Below, piece after piece: positions 44,419-53,951 of a DNA stretch of 64,000 bases. The DNA comes from CAVUEG01 sp963740525. GTDB lineage: Bacteria; Actinomycetota; Actinomycetes; Propionibacteriales; Nocardioidaceae. The notes beneath the pieces are model-generated. The model saw only the letters and a program-made list of their open reading frames with translations. It did not search any database and was not told the DNA's origin. The number at the start of each line of letters is the position of its first letter. The first letter of the stretch is position 1. A program made the position numbers and the translations under genes. The stretch spans positions 124,001 to 188,000 of the forward strand of contig CAVUEG010000011.1 in NCBI GenBank assembly GCA_963740525.1, in the 5' to 3' direction.

Positions 44419-46169
44419 CCGGCCTGCCGGAGGAGCTCGGCTGCGCCGAGGCCGCGGGTCCGGGCGCCACGGAAGAGCCACAGGGCCAGGACCGCGGCGA
44501 CCACCGCGCACAGGGCGGCCCCGACGAAAACCGCCTCGAGCTCGGCGATCCCGGCACCCTTGAGTAGGTTGGTGTACGCCGTGCACTTGGTGACCCCGCC
44601 CGGACAGACCTGGCCGGGCGGTGGCAGGTCCACCTGGACCGCGTAGTAGCGGCGCAGCCCGATGGTCGTCAGGGCCGAGATCCCCACCAGCATCCCGACC
44701 ATCCGGGCCACGACCACGAACGCGCTGGCCACCCCGTGCACGGCGTCGTCGGTGGAGGCCAGCAGCGCGGCGTTCACCGGGGCCAGCGCGAGGCCGAAGC
44801 CGAGCCCGCCCAGCATCAGCGGGACGGTGGCCACGGGCGAGGACAGGCTGGTCAGACCCCACTGCGACATCCAGGCGAAACCGAGCGCCGCGAGGGCCAT
44901 GCCGGCCGCGGCGACCACGCCGCTGGGCAGCAGGCGCGTGAGGAACCCTCCGGCGACGGCTCCGAGGGGCAGCGCGACCAGGAACCGCACCAGCACGAGG
45001 GCCGCGAGCAGCTGGGAGTCGGGGTAGACAGTGATCCGGGCGAAGATCGGGATGTCCACGAGCGCCGCGATCAGGGACGCTCCGACGAAGAAGCTCACCA
45101 CGACTGCGCCCAGGGCCGGTCTCGCCCGGAGCGCCCCGTGCGGCACCAGCGGGGAGGCGGAGCGACGGTTGTGCAGCACGAAGAGGACCAGCGCGCCGGC
45201 CGCTCCGGCGAGGTACCAGGGGCCGGCGGGGCTGAAGACGGCGACCGCGGGGTCGGCGGTGGCGAACGCGAGGATCACCCCGCCCAGCGCGAGGGCGAGG
45301 AGCAGAGAGCCGAGCGGGTCGGCCCGGCGGGCGACGGCTCCCCAGCGGCGCATGTCGACCAGGGGACGCTCGGCGAGCCACAGGCGTACGACGAACCCGA
45401 GGGCGAGGACCACGCAGGCCACCCCGATCGGGGTCAGCCACCGGCCGTCCCCGGCGAACGGCACGAACGGCAGGCCGGAGGTCACGCCGGTCACGAGGGA
45501 GGCCGGCTGGAGCATCACCAGCGTCAGCGTGACCAGCGTGAGGAGCGCGAGGGCGGCACCGACGAGGTCGGGTCGCCTCCCCTCGTCGGCGGTCTCCTCG
45601 TCGCCGCGCAGGGCGGGGGAGGCGAGTGCCGCGGCCAGGACCAGACCGACCGCCAGGTTGATCCAGAAGATCTCCTCCCAGTCGGCGAGTGCCAGCACGA
45701 CCGCGCCGTACAGGGGGCCGAGGACGCTTCCGAGCTCCTGCACGGCGGAGACGATGCCCAGGGGAACCCCACGGCGCTCGGCGGGGTAGATGTCGGCGAC
45801 CAGCGCCAGCGTGGCCGGCACCAGACCGCCACCGCCGACCCCCTGGAGGAAGCGGCCGCTCACCATGCTGGGCAGGTCGTAGGCCGCTGCGGTGACCAGG
45901 GAGCCGACCGAGAAGACGACGAGCGAGGCCACGAGCACGGGGACCCGGCCGCGAAGGTCCGCGATCCGGCCGATCATCGGCAGCATGGCCACGTAGCCGA
46001 GCAGGAAGCCGGAGACGATCGGGGCGGCCCGCTGCAGCTCCTCGATGCTCAGCCCGACCGAGCTCATCATGTCGGGCAGGGCGAGCACGACCACGTAGGT
46101 GTCGGCTGCGGCGAAGGCGACCGCGACCGCCGCGAGGGCGAGCAGCAGTCGAGACCGCCGCCCGGTCAC
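44415..46169 (-). CDS. P55-type MFS exporter (Rv1410c-like)
   Basis: 584 residues with about 14 transmembrane helices. The start FAAADTYVVVLALPDMM, loop MLPMIGRIADLRGRVPVLVAS (motif A) and LQGVGGGGLVPATLALVADIYP (motif C) are as in DHA2-like exporters. The long size and, above all, the overlap (GTGA at 46166-46169) with an LprG-type lipoprotein gene match the mycobacterial lprG-Rv1410c operon, which exports lipids and lipoglycans across the membrane. A CPGGVTKC extracytoplasmic loop near the C-terminus carries two Cys that may bond. Confidence 0.92.
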   Translation of the reverse strand: MTGRRSRLLLALAAVAVAFAAADTYVVVLALPDMMSSVGLSIEELQRAAPIVSGFLLGYVAMLPMIGRIADLRGRVPVLVASLVVFSVGSLVTAAAYDLPSMVSGRFLQGVGGGGLVPATLALVADIYPAERRGVPLGIVSAVQELGSVLGPLYGAVVLALADWEEIFWINLAVGLVLAAALASPALRGDEETADEGRRPDLVGAALALLTLVTLTLVMLQPASLVTGVTSGLPFVPFAGDGRWLTPIGVACVVLALGFVVRLWLAERPLVDMRRWGAVARRADPLGSLLLALALGGVILAFATADPAVAVFSPAGPWYLAGAAGALVLFVLHNRRSASPLVPHGALRARPALGAVVVSFFVGASLIAALVDIPIFARITVYPDSQLLAALVLVRFLVALPLGAVAGGFLTRLLPSGVVAAAGMALAALGFAWMSQWGLTSLSSPVATVPLMLGGLGFGLALAPVNAALLASTDDAVHGVASAFVVVARMVGMLVGISALTTIGLRRYYAVQVDLPPPGQVCPGGVTKCTAYTNLLKGAGIAELEAVFVGAALCAVVAAVLALWLFRGARTRGLGAAELLRQAG

Positions 46170-46879
46170 GGGGCCGTGATCTCGAGCTGGGTGTCGTACT
46201 GGTCGAAGACGACCGTGTAGGTGACGTCGGGGGCCCTGGGATAGAACGGACCGGTCAGCACCGCCTGGGCCAGCCGGTTGTCCTGGGTCAGCAGGAAGGA
46301 CACGGTGAACGAGCCGTCGGCCCGAGCGCTGGGGATGATCGAGGACACCACGCTGCCGGGCACCGTGGCGTCGTAGGACCGGAGGACGTCGGCGCCGTCA
46401 CGCACCTGCGGCCCCTCGTTGACGTCGGTGGCTGCGGTGAGCAGGGACGACAGCCCCGTGGTGCGGCTCATCAGCGCGGCGGGGTCGGGGGCTCCGTAGT
46501 CGCCGGGGTTGATCGGGGCGAACTGCGTCGTGAACGGAAGCTTCGCGTGGACCGTGCCGTCCACGGAGACCACGGGCACCACCGCGGTCAGGCCGCCGGT
46601 GGCGACCTTGATGTTGCCCTTGTACGCCGGGGCGTGGGTGGCGATCCCGTCGGCGTCGATGATCCCGGAGACTCCAGGGGGGAGCTTGGTGACCCGCAGC
46701 ACCACGTGCAGGCCCGAGGTCTGGTCGAGGGTCTTCTTGGCTGCGGCCAGGGTCTGCTCGGGAGTGCCGTCGGCCGTGTCGGCCGAGCCGCTGCAGGCGG
46801 CCAGTCCCCAGGCCAGGGTCGCGGCCAGGAGCACCCGAGGGACGACCCGTCTGCGGCGGCTGACGGGGGAGCGGCTCAT
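46166..46879 (-). CDS. lprG: LppX/LprG-family lipoprotein
   Basis: 237 residues from ATG 46879. The signal peptide ends in a lipobox, LAAC (Cys about residue 29), giving a lipoprotein. The mature domain has TLAAAKKTLDQTSGLHVVLRVTKLPPG, IDADGIATHAP and VVPVVSVDGTVHAKLPFTTQFAPINP stretches typical of LppX_LprAFG proteins, which bind triacylated lipids or lipoglycans in a pocket. It is the upstream gene of the exporter unit and probably hands lipids to or from the MFS protein. The stop of parC on the same strand lies 4 bases ahead of its start. Confidence 0.9.
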   Translation of the reverse strand: MSRSPVSRRRRVVPRVLLAATLAWGLAACSGSADTADGTPEQTLAAAKKTLDQTSGLHVVLRVTKLPPGVSGIIDADGIATHAPAYKGNIKVATGGLTAVVPVVSVDGTVHAKLPFTTQFAPINPGDYGAPDPAALMSRTTGLSSLLTAATDVNEGPQVRDGADVLRSYDATVPGSVVSSIIPSARADGSFTVSFLLTQDNRLAQAVLTGPFYPRAPDVTYTVVFDQYDTQLEITAP

Positions 46880-46883
46880 GTGC

Positions 46884-49361
46884 TCACCCTCCCAGCCCGG
46901 CCAGCAGGGTCGCGACCGGGCTGGCGCAGGCGGAGATCGGCTGCGACCCGGGGACCCCGGAGCCGTCGCGACGGCCGGTCGCCTCGGGGAGGTCCACCGG
47001 GCCACCACTGGCGGCGGCGGCCCGAGCCGGCCCAGGACCTGCCCAGGCGAAGACGAGGGTGTCCTCCCCCTTGAGGAAGCGATGGCAGCGCACCCCGCCG
47101 GTGCCCCGGCCCTTGGGTGGGTACTCGCTGAAGGGCGTCACCTTGACGGCGCCGGGCTCGGTGCCGGGCAGCGCGGTCGAGGACCCGGAGGCGGTCACGA
47201 CGACTGCATCGACAGCGTCGCCTGTGTCGAAGGCCGTGAACGAGGCGACCGACTCACCGGCCGACAGCCGGACCCCGGCGATACCGCCGCCCGCCCGGCC
47301 CTGGGGTCGCACGCCGCCGGCAGCGAAGTGCAGGAGCTGGGCGTCGGTGGTGATGAAGCACAGGGTCTCACTGCCGGAGCGCAGGTCCACGGCGCCCACG
47401 ACCTCGTCGCCGTCGGCGAGCCCGATCACCTCCCAGGCGTCCCGGTTGGAAAGGAGCTCCGGCTTGACCCGCTTGACGACGCCCTGGCGCGTGCCCAGGG
47501 CCAGGCCCGGCACGTCGGGATCGAGCGCGCAGAGCGTCAGCACCCTCTCGCCGGTCTCGAGCGGGAGGAACTCGCTCACAGGGGCCCCACCCTGCAGGTG
47601 CGGCTCATTGGCGGTGACCGGCAGGGTCGGGAGGTCCAGGGCGTCCAGCTTGATCAGCCGTCCGGCCGTGGTGACCGCGCCGACCTGGCCGCGTGCGGTG
47701 GTGCGGACCGCGGCGACGATCGCGTCGTGCTTGCCACGCGCCCCGCCCGAGCCCGGAGCCTCGGTGGTGGTGGTGCGCGCGAGCAGCCCGGAGGACGAGA
47801 GGTAGACGAAGCACGGATCGTCGGCGACCTCGAGCGGCACCGCCGAGGTGACCTGCTGGCCCGCCGCCTCGAGCAGCACGGTGCGGCGCGGGGTGCCGTA
47901 GGTCTTGGCGACGTCGGCGAGCTCGTCGGAGACGACCTTGCGGAGGAGCTTCTCGTCCTCGAGGATCGCGTCGAGCAGCTCGATGGTGCGCTCCAGCTCG
48001 CCCTTCTCCTTGTCCAGCTCGAGCTTGGAGAACCTCGTCAGGCGGCGCAGCGGCATGTCCAGGATGTAGTTCGCCTGGATCTCACTGAGGTCGAAGACCT
48101 CGATCAGACGCGCCCGGGCCTGCTCGGAGTTGTCGCTGGCCCGGATCAGCTGGATCACCTCGTCGATGTCGAGGATGGCGACGAGCAGCCCGTCGACGAG
48201 ATGCAGTCGCTCGGCGGCCTTCTTGCGGCGGTGCACGGAGCGGCGTCGTACGACGTCGAAGCGGTGGGCGATGAAGACCTCGAGCATCTCCTTGAGCCCG
48301 AGGGTGCGCGGCTGTCCCTCGACGAGGGCGACGGCGTTGATGCCGAACGAGTCCTCCATCGGGGTCTGCCGGTAGAGCTGTTCGAGGAGCGCCTCGGGGT
48401 GGAACCCGTTCTTGACCTCGATGACCAGGCGCAGGCCCTTCTCCCGGTCGGTGAGGTCCTTGACGTCGGAGATTCCCTGGAGCTTCTTGCCCTGGACCAG
48501 CACCTTGATCCGTTCGATCACCTTCTCGGGACCGACGCCGTAGGGAAGCTCGGTGACCACGATTCCCTTGCGGCGGGGGGTCACGCTCTCGACCCTTGCG
48601 GTGGCCCGCATCTTGAAGCTGCCCCGACCGGTCTCGTACGCGTCACGGATGCCCTCGAGGCCGACGATCTTGCCGCCGGTCGGCAGATCCGGGCCGGGTA
48701 TGAACCGCATGAGGTCGTCCACCGAGGCACCGGGGTGGGTGATCAGGTGCCGCACCGCCTGGACGACCTCCACGAGGTTGTGCGGGGGGATGTTGGTCGC
48801 CATCCCGACGGCGATGCCGGTCGCACCGTTGACGATGAGGTAGGGGATCGCCGAGGGCAGGACGACCGGCTCGAGCTCACGGCTGTCGTAGTTGGGCTTG
48901 AAGTCGACGGTGTCCTCTTCGATGGAGACCGTCATGGCCGTCGCGGCAGGCTGCATCCGGCACTCGGTGTACCGCATGGCGGCCGGCGGGTCGTCGGGGG
49001 AGCCGAAGTTCCCGTGCCCGTCGATCATCGGCAGCCGCATGGACCAGGGCTGGACCATCCGGACCAGTGCGTCGTAGATCGCGCTGTCGCCGTGGGGGTG
49101 CAGCCGGCCCATCACCTCACCGACGACGCGCGCACTCTTGACGTGGCCGCGGTCGGGCCGCAGGTTCATCTCGGACATCGTGTAGAGGATCCGACGCTGG
49201 ACCGGCTTGAGCCCGTCCTTGGCGTCGGGGAGCGCCCGGCTGTAGATCACCGAGTAGGCGTACTCGAGGAAGCTGGCGCGCATCTCGTCGCCGACGTCGA
49301 TGTCGAGGATGTGCTCCTCGAAGTCCTCGGGAAGGGGAGGTTGACGGGTGCCGCGTGCCAT
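46884..49361 (-). CDS. parC: DNA topoisomerase IV subunit A
   Basis: 825 residues from ATG 49361. The N-terminal breakage-reunion domain has EYAYSVIYSRALPDAKDGLKP, GHVKSARVVGEVMGRLHPHGD and the active-site Tyr in AAMRYTECRM. The C-terminal part is a beta-pinwheel of DNA-binding repeats without the GyrA-box QRRGGKG, which supports ParC rather than GyrA. It pairs with parE on the opposite strand 7.5 kb away. lprG follows directly on the same strand. Confidence 0.93.
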   Translation of the reverse strand: MARGTRQPPLPEDFEEHILDIDVGDEMRASFLEYAYSVIYSRALPDAKDGLKPVQRRILYTMSEMNLRPDRGHVKSARVVGEVMGRLHPHGDSAIYDALVRMVQPWSMRLPMIDGHGNFGSPDDPPAAMRYTECRMQPAATAMTVSIEEDTVDFKPNYDSRELEPVVLPSAIPYLIVNGATGIAVGMATNIPPHNLVEVVQAVRHLITHPGASVDDLMRFIPGPDLPTGGKIVGLEGIRDAYETGRGSFKMRATARVESVTPRRKGIVVTELPYGVGPEKVIERIKVLVQGKKLQGISDVKDLTDREKGLRLVIEVKNGFHPEALLEQLYRQTPMEDSFGINAVALVEGQPRTLGLKEMLEVFIAHRFDVVRRRSVHRRKKAAERLHLVDGLLVAILDIDEVIQLIRASDNSEQARARLIEVFDLSEIQANYILDMPLRRLTRFSKLELDKEKGELERTIELLDAILEDEKLLRKVVSDELADVAKTYGTPRRTVLLEAAGQQVTSAVPLEVADDPCFVYLSSSGLLARTTTTEAPGSGGARGKHDAIVAAVRTTARGQVGAVTTAGRLIKLDALDLPTLPVTANEPHLQGGAPVSEFLPLETGERVLTLCALDPDVPGLALGTRQGVVKRVKPELLSNRDAWEVIGLADGDEVVGAVDLRSGSETLCFITTDAQLLHFAAGGVRPQGRAGGGIAGVRLSAGESVASFTAFDTGDAVDAVVVTASGSSTALPGTEPGAVKVTPFSEYPPKGRGTGGVRCHRFLKGEDTLVFAWAGPGPARAAAASGGPVDLPEATGRRDGSGVPGSQPISACASPVATLLAGLGG

Positions 49362-49466
49362 GCGGCCATTCTCACCCGACCAGCCCCCTGGTTCGCAGCG
49401 GGGCACGCCGGACCCCGGTGTGGTCATCGGTGTCATGCATCACCGGGACCCGATAGATTCGCCGCT

Positions 49467-52190
49467 GTGAGCGCGACCGAGAGCGGACCCGACTCCCTCC
49501 CCGACGCCGAGGAGGTCTACCCCCGGCACTGGGAGGCGGACGTGCTGCTGCGTGACGGACACACGGCTCACCTGCGACCGATCCATCCCGCCGACCGAGA
49601 GCTCCTGGTCGAGTTCTACGGCAAGGTCTCCGACGAGTCGAAGTACCTTCGCTTCTTCGCGCCCATGCCTCAGCTCTCGGAGCGGGACCTGGACCGCTTC
49701 ACCACGGTCGACCACCATGACCGGGTCGGACTGGTGCTCACGGTCGGCGAGCAGATGATCGCCGTCGGCCGGTACGACGCCCTGGGGGACGGGCAGGCCG
49801 AGGTGGCGTTCCTCGTGCGCGACGACCACCAGGGCCGCGGGATCGGTCAGCTGCTGCTGGAGCACCTGGCCCAGGCCGGGCGTGAGTCGGGCCTGGACCG
49901 CTTCGTCGCCGAGGTACTCCCCGAGAACCGCCGCATGATCCAGGTCTTCCGCGAGGCCGGGTACGCCCTCACCGGTGGAATCGACGAGGGAGTCATGCAC
50001 TTCGAGTTCAAGATCGACCCGACCGACACCGCGATCGGTGTGATGCGCGACCGCGAGCACCGCGCCGAGGCGGCCTCGATCCAGGCCTTCTTCAACGCCC
50101 GGTCCGTCGCGATCATCGGCGCCTCGCGCCGTCAGGACACGATCGGCCAGCTTCTCGTGCGCAACCTCGTGCTCGGCGACTACACCGGTCGCGTCTTCGT
50201 GGTGAACCCGGCCGCGGACGCCGTCGCCGGGATGCCGGCGTACGCCAACGTCAACGACATCCCGTTCCCCGTCGACATCGCGATCGTGGCGGTCCCGGCC
50301 GAGGCGGTCCAGGACGTTGTGCTCGACTGCGCCGCGAAGGGCGTGCACGGGCTGATCGTGATCTCGTCGGGCTTCGCCGAGACGGGGGAGGAGGGGCGCG
50401 TGCGCCAGCGCAAGCTGGTCGGGCTGGCCCGAAGCTACGGGCTGCGCGTGATCGGCCCCAACTGCCTGGGCGTGATCAACACCGCCAAGGACGTCCAGCT
50501 CAACGCATCGCTGTCGCCGGTGGCCCCACCCCGCGGGCGGGCCGGGTTCTTCTGCCAGTCCGGCGCCCTCGGGTCGGCCATCCTGGAGAAGGTCCAAGGT
50601 CGCGGTCTCGGTCTCTCCACGTTCGTCAGCGCCGGCAACCGGGCCGACGTCTCCGGCAACGACCTCCTGCAGTACTGGGAGGAGGACTCCGCGACAGAGG
50701 TGATCCTGCTCTACCTCGAGTCGATCGGTAACCCTCGCAAGTTCTCCCGGATCGCACGCAGGGTGTCCCGTCTCAAGCCTGTGATCGCGGTGCGATCAGG
50801 TCGCACGACGCAGGGCGTCCCGATGGGGCACTCGGTCCATCACATCGCGGCACCGCCTGCGGCAGTGGACGCGATGTTCAAGCAGGCAGGCGTGATCCAG
50901 GTCGACACGTTGGACGAGATGTTCGACGTCGCCCAGCTGGTTGCCCATCAGCCGCTGCCGAGGGGCAACCGGGTCGCGGTGGTCGGCAACTCCGACGCGT
51001 TGGGCCTGCTGGCCCGCGACGCAGCCGCCGCCGTCGGGCTCCAGGTCGTGCGCTCGATCGCCCTGGGTGCCGAAGCCACCGCGGAGGACTTCGAGGACGC
51101 CCTCGACGACGCCATCGACGAGGAGGAGGTGGACTCCGTGGTGGCGGTGTACATCCCGCCCGTCAACACCTCAGGCGCACAGGTCGCGAACGTGCTAGCC
51201 GCAGTGGGCGAGCAGTCGGACAAGCCACTGGTGTCGACCTTCCTCGGGTCCGAGGGCGTTCCCGAGCTGCTCCGCGTCCCCGACCTGGCCGGTCACACGG
51301 CGGGTCGCGGGTCGGTGCCGTCGTACCCCGCGGTCGAGGCGGCGGTGCGCGCGCTGGCGCGGGTGGTGACGTACGCCGAGTGGCTCCGGCATCCCGAGGG
51401 CGACGGAACCGTGCCCGAGGACGTCGACCCGACGGCGGCGCGTCGGCTGGTCAACCAGGCCCTGATCGACAGCCCGGACGGCCGCGACCTCAGCTTCGTC
51501 GAGCTGCGCGAGCTGCTCGGGGCCTACGGCATCGAGCTGCTGCCGAGGTCGTCGGTCAACAGCGAGGCGGAGGCGGTCGCGGCAGGTGAGCAGCTCGGGT
51601 GGGACGTGGTGCTGAAGGCGACCGCGGACCATTTGCGCCAGCGGCCCGACCTGGCGCACGTATGGCGCAACATCGACAACGCCGACGAGATGCGCGACGC
51701 CTGGTCCACGCTCACCGAGCTGATCGAGGAGCCGGACCGTGCCGGGTTCATCGTCCAGCCGAACGCCCCGCCCGGCGTCCCGGTGGCGATGGGCGGTCTC
51801 GAGGACCCGTACTTCGGTCCCGTGGTCACCTTCGGCGTCTCCGGTGCGATGACCGACCTCCTGGGCGACCGTGCCTACCGGATCCCGCCGATGACGCTCG
51901 AGGAGGCCGGGCTGATGGTCCGGGAGATCAAGGCCGCCCCGCTGCTGTTCGGCTACCGCGGGACCGAGCTGGTCGATGTGGACGCGGTCGAGGCGATACT
52001 GCACCGTCTGGCGTGGCTGAAGAACGACCTACCCCAGGTGAGCGCGATCGACCTCAACCTGGTGCTGGCCGGGGCCGGGGGAGCAAGCGTCCTGAACGCC
52101 ACCGGCAGCGTCCAGAAGCTGCCCGAGGCGCGGTCCGACTGGTTCGCGCGCCGGCTCAACTCACCGCCCGGGGACACGCTCCCGACCTGA
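49467..52190 (+). CDS. GNAT acetyltransferase fused to NDP-forming acyl-CoA synthetase-like domains (Pat-type)
   Basis: 907 residues from GTG 49467. Residues ~20-190 are a GNAT domain (VRDDHQGRGIGQLLLEHL acetyl-CoA loop). Then come a CoA-binding Rossmann domain (VAIIGASRRQDTIGQLLVRNL), a succinyl-CoA ligase-like domain (GFFCQSGALGSAIL, ending in the GHSVHHI phospho-His region) and a C-terminal ATP-grasp. This inverted order (GNAT first) is as in Streptomyces PatA rather than enteric Pat. Such enzymes acetylate lysines of acyl-CoA synthetases. The frame is open back to 46509 through parC, but only from 49467 is there family similarity. Confidence 0.92.
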   Translation: MSATESGPDSLPDAEEVYPRHWEADVLLRDGHTAHLRPIHPADRELLVEFYGKVSDESKYLRFFAPMPQLSERDLDRFTTVDHHDRVGLVLTVGEQMIAVGRYDALGDGQAEVAFLVRDDHQGRGIGQLLLEHLAQAGRESGLDRFVAEVLPENRRMIQVFREAGYALTGGIDEGVMHFEFKIDPTDTAIGVMRDREHRAEAASIQAFFNARSVAIIGASRRQDTIGQLLVRNLVLGDYTGRVFVVNPAADAVAGMPAYANVNDIPFPVDIAIVAVPAEAVQDVVLDCAAKGVHGLIVISSGFAETGEEGRVRQRKLVGLARSYGLRVIGPNCLGVINTAKDVQLNASLSPVAPPRGRAGFFCQSGALGSAILEKVQGRGLGLSTFVSAGNRADVSGNDLLQYWEEDSATEVILLYLESIGNPRKFSRIARRVSRLKPVIAVRSGRTTQGVPMGHSVHHIAAPPAAVDAMFKQAGVIQVDTLDEMFDVAQLVAHQPLPRGNRVAVVGNSDALGLLARDAAAAVGLQVVRSIALGAEATAEDFEDALDDAIDEEEVDSVVAVYIPPVNTSGAQVANVLAAVGEQSDKPLVSTFLGSEGVPELLRVPDLAGHTAGRGSVPSYPAVEAAVRALARVVTYAEWLRHPEGDGTVPEDVDPTAARRLVNQALIDSPDGRDLSFVELRELLGAYGIELLPRSSVNSEAEAVAAGEQLGWDVVLKATADHLRQRPDLAHVWRNIDNADEMRDAWSTLTELIEEPDRAGFIVQPNAPPGVPVAMGGLEDPYFGPVVTFGVSGAMTDLLGDRAYRIPPMTLEEAGLMVREIKAAPLLFGYRGTELVDVDAVEAILHRLAWLKNDLPQVSAIDLNLVLAGAGGASVLNATGSVQKLPEARSDWFARRLNSPPGDTLPT

Positions 52191-52214
52191 CCGATGCCGT
52201 GACAGACTGCGGGC

Positions 52215-52832
52215 ATGGGCAACGCGAGGATCGAGGGTCTCGACCGCAACGACGAGATGCGCGAGGCGATCGAGAAGACCGGCTACTACCCGGACGTGGT
52301 GGCCGACGCCGTGACCTCGGCCCTGGCCGGCCAGCAGGTGGTCTCCTTCTACGTTCACCACGAGCCGACCTTCGACCGGGACGAGGTGCGTCGCCACCTG
52401 ACGGTCGCCGTCCTGACGCCCAGCCGGCTGATCCTGGCCCACACGGACGAGCACGCCCCCGACGACCTGCTCCCCGAGCCCTACACGTCCACCTCCACCG
52501 AGGCAGTGCCGTTGCCGTCCATCCGTTCCGTGGTCGTGAACCGGATGGTCACCAACCCCGCGTCTTACGCCGGCCAGCCGGTGCCGGCGCCGGGCGCGAG
52601 CGAGGCAGTGCTGACGATCGGCTGGGGCGGGGTGTCGCGGATCGACCTCGAGCCGGCCGCCTGCGCGGACCCGGAGTGCGACGCCGACCACGGCTACACC
52701 GGGGTCGCCGCCTCCGACGACTTCTCCCTGAGGGTCAGCGCCGCCGCCGACGGGGTCGACGCCGTCGCCGCGCTCTTGGACTTCGCCGGCTCACTGTCCT
52801 CGCTCACCCAGGGGACCTCGGTCGTTCGATGA
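52215..52832 (+). CDS. DUF5998 family protein
   Basis: 205 residues. The sequence matches the actinobacterial DUF5998 family: NDEMREAIEKTGYYPDVVADA, VVSFYVHHEPTFDRDEVRRH, LTVAVLTPSRLILAHTDEH and IGWGGVSRIDLEPAACADP. Unknown function; probably cytoplasmic. It starts 25 bases after the acyltransferase stop and its stop overlaps the phosphodiesterase start (ATGA), a pairing that is conserved among relatives. Confidence 0.92.
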   Translation: MGNARIEGLDRNDEMREAIEKTGYYPDVVADAVTSALAGQQVVSFYVHHEPTFDRDEVRRHLTVAVLTPSRLILAHTDEHAPDDLLPEPYTSTSTEAVPLPSIRSVVVNRMVTNPASYAGQPVPAPGASEAVLTIGWGGVSRIDLEPAACADPECDADHGYTGVAASDDFSLRVSAAADGVDAVAALLDFAGSLSSLTQGTSVVR

Positions 52833-53950
52833 GCGCCGAGGCGTTCACGGAGCCGGCCTACCTCGACAGGTCGATCGGCGACGTCCTGCCCGCGGTGGCC
52901 GCGGCGCTCGGCATCGACGTCGGCTTCCACGAGACGTCCCTCGACCTGCCCGAGTCCGAGTCCTACGTGGTCTTCCTCGTGGACGGACTCGGTCACCAGG
53001 CCCTCGTCGCCCACCCCGAGGAGGCGCCGTACCTGCACTCGCTGCTCGGCCGGGACCCGGCCACCGCCGGCGTCCCCTCGACCACCGCCACCAGCCTCAC
53101 CTCGCTCGGGACCGGACTGGTGCCCGGGCAGCACGGGCTGGTCGGGTTCACGTCGCGGATCCCCGGCACGAACGACCTGCTCAACGCCCTGCACTGGCCC
53201 AAGTCCGTCGATCCCTACGAGTGGCAGCCTCATCCCACCGCGTTCGCCAGGCTGGCAGCCGCAGGAGTGCACACGACGGTCGTCAACAAGCGTGAGTTCG
53301 AGGCCTCGGGCCTGACCCGGGCCGGTCACCGGGGTGCGGAGTTCGTCGGGGCGGACCGGGTCGGTGAGCAGCTCGCGGCGGCAATTGATGCTGCGGGACG
53401 GGCGCCGTCGCTGACCTACCTGTACGACAGCGACCTCGACTGGACCGGGCACAAGCACGGCGTCGCGAGCAACGAGTGGGCCCAGCAGCTGGCGATGATC
53501 GACGCCACTGTCGAGCACCTCAGAGAGGCGCTGCCCTCCCACACGCGGATCGTGGTGGTCGCCGACCACGGGATGGTCGACAGCCCGCAGCAGGACCGCA
53601 CCGACGTCGACGACCACCCCGAGCTGCGCGACGGGGTCGCGCTGCTCGGTGGGGAGGCGCGCTTCCGGCACCTGTACTGCCGAGGCGGCGCCGTCGACGA
53701 CGTCGTGGAGACCTGGCGCGGCCACCTCGGCGACCGCGCCGAGGTGCTGACGAGGGACGACGCGCTGGCCCGCGGCTGGTTCGGCACGTTGGACGCGCAG
53801 GTCCGCCCCCGGCTCGGCGACGTGCTGGTCGCCTGCCGCGGCGAGCACGGCGTGTTCTCGAGCCGGGACTTCGCCTACGAGGCGACCCTGGTCGGGCTGC
53901 ACGGCTCGCTGACCGCTGCCGAGATGCTGATCCCGGTCCTGGTGGCCTGA
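52829..53950 (+). CDS. Alkaline-phosphatase-superfamily phosphodiesterase/pyrophosphatase
   Basis: 373 residues from ATG 52829. Metal-binding and catalytic segments: YVVFLVDGLGHQAL (Asp), GVPSTTATSLTSLGTGLVPGQHGLVG (nucleophile Thr), YLYDSDLDWTGHKHGV (Asp and His) and VVVADHGMVD (Asp-His). These are the NPP/type I phosphodiesterase layout. It hydrolyses phosphodiester or pyrophosphate bonds of nucleotides or related compounds; the substrate is unknown. It is translationally coupled to DUF5998. Confidence 0.92.
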   Translation: MSAEAFTEPAYLDRSIGDVLPAVAAALGIDVGFHETSLDLPESESYVVFLVDGLGHQALVAHPEEAPYLHSLLGRDPATAGVPSTTATSLTSLGTGLVPGQHGLVGFTSRIPGTNDLLNALHWPKSVDPYEWQPHPTAFARLAAAGVHTTVVNKREFEASGLTRAGHRGAEFVGADRVGEQLAAAIDAAGRAPSLTYLYDSDLDWTGHKHGVASNEWAQQLAMIDATVEHLREALPSHTRIVVVADHGMVDSPQQDRTDVDDHPELRDGVALLGGEARFRHLYCRGGAVDDVVETWRGHLGDRAEVLTRDDALARGWFGTLDAQVRPRLGDVLVACRGEHGVFSSRDFAYEATLVGLHGSLTAAEMLIPVLVA

Positions 53951-53951
53951 G

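Noticed and set aside
46509..49466. Very long plus-strand open frame ahead of the GNAT-synthetase gene
   Set aside because: It lies antisense to parC and has no family similarity; long antisense frames are common in GC-rich DNA.
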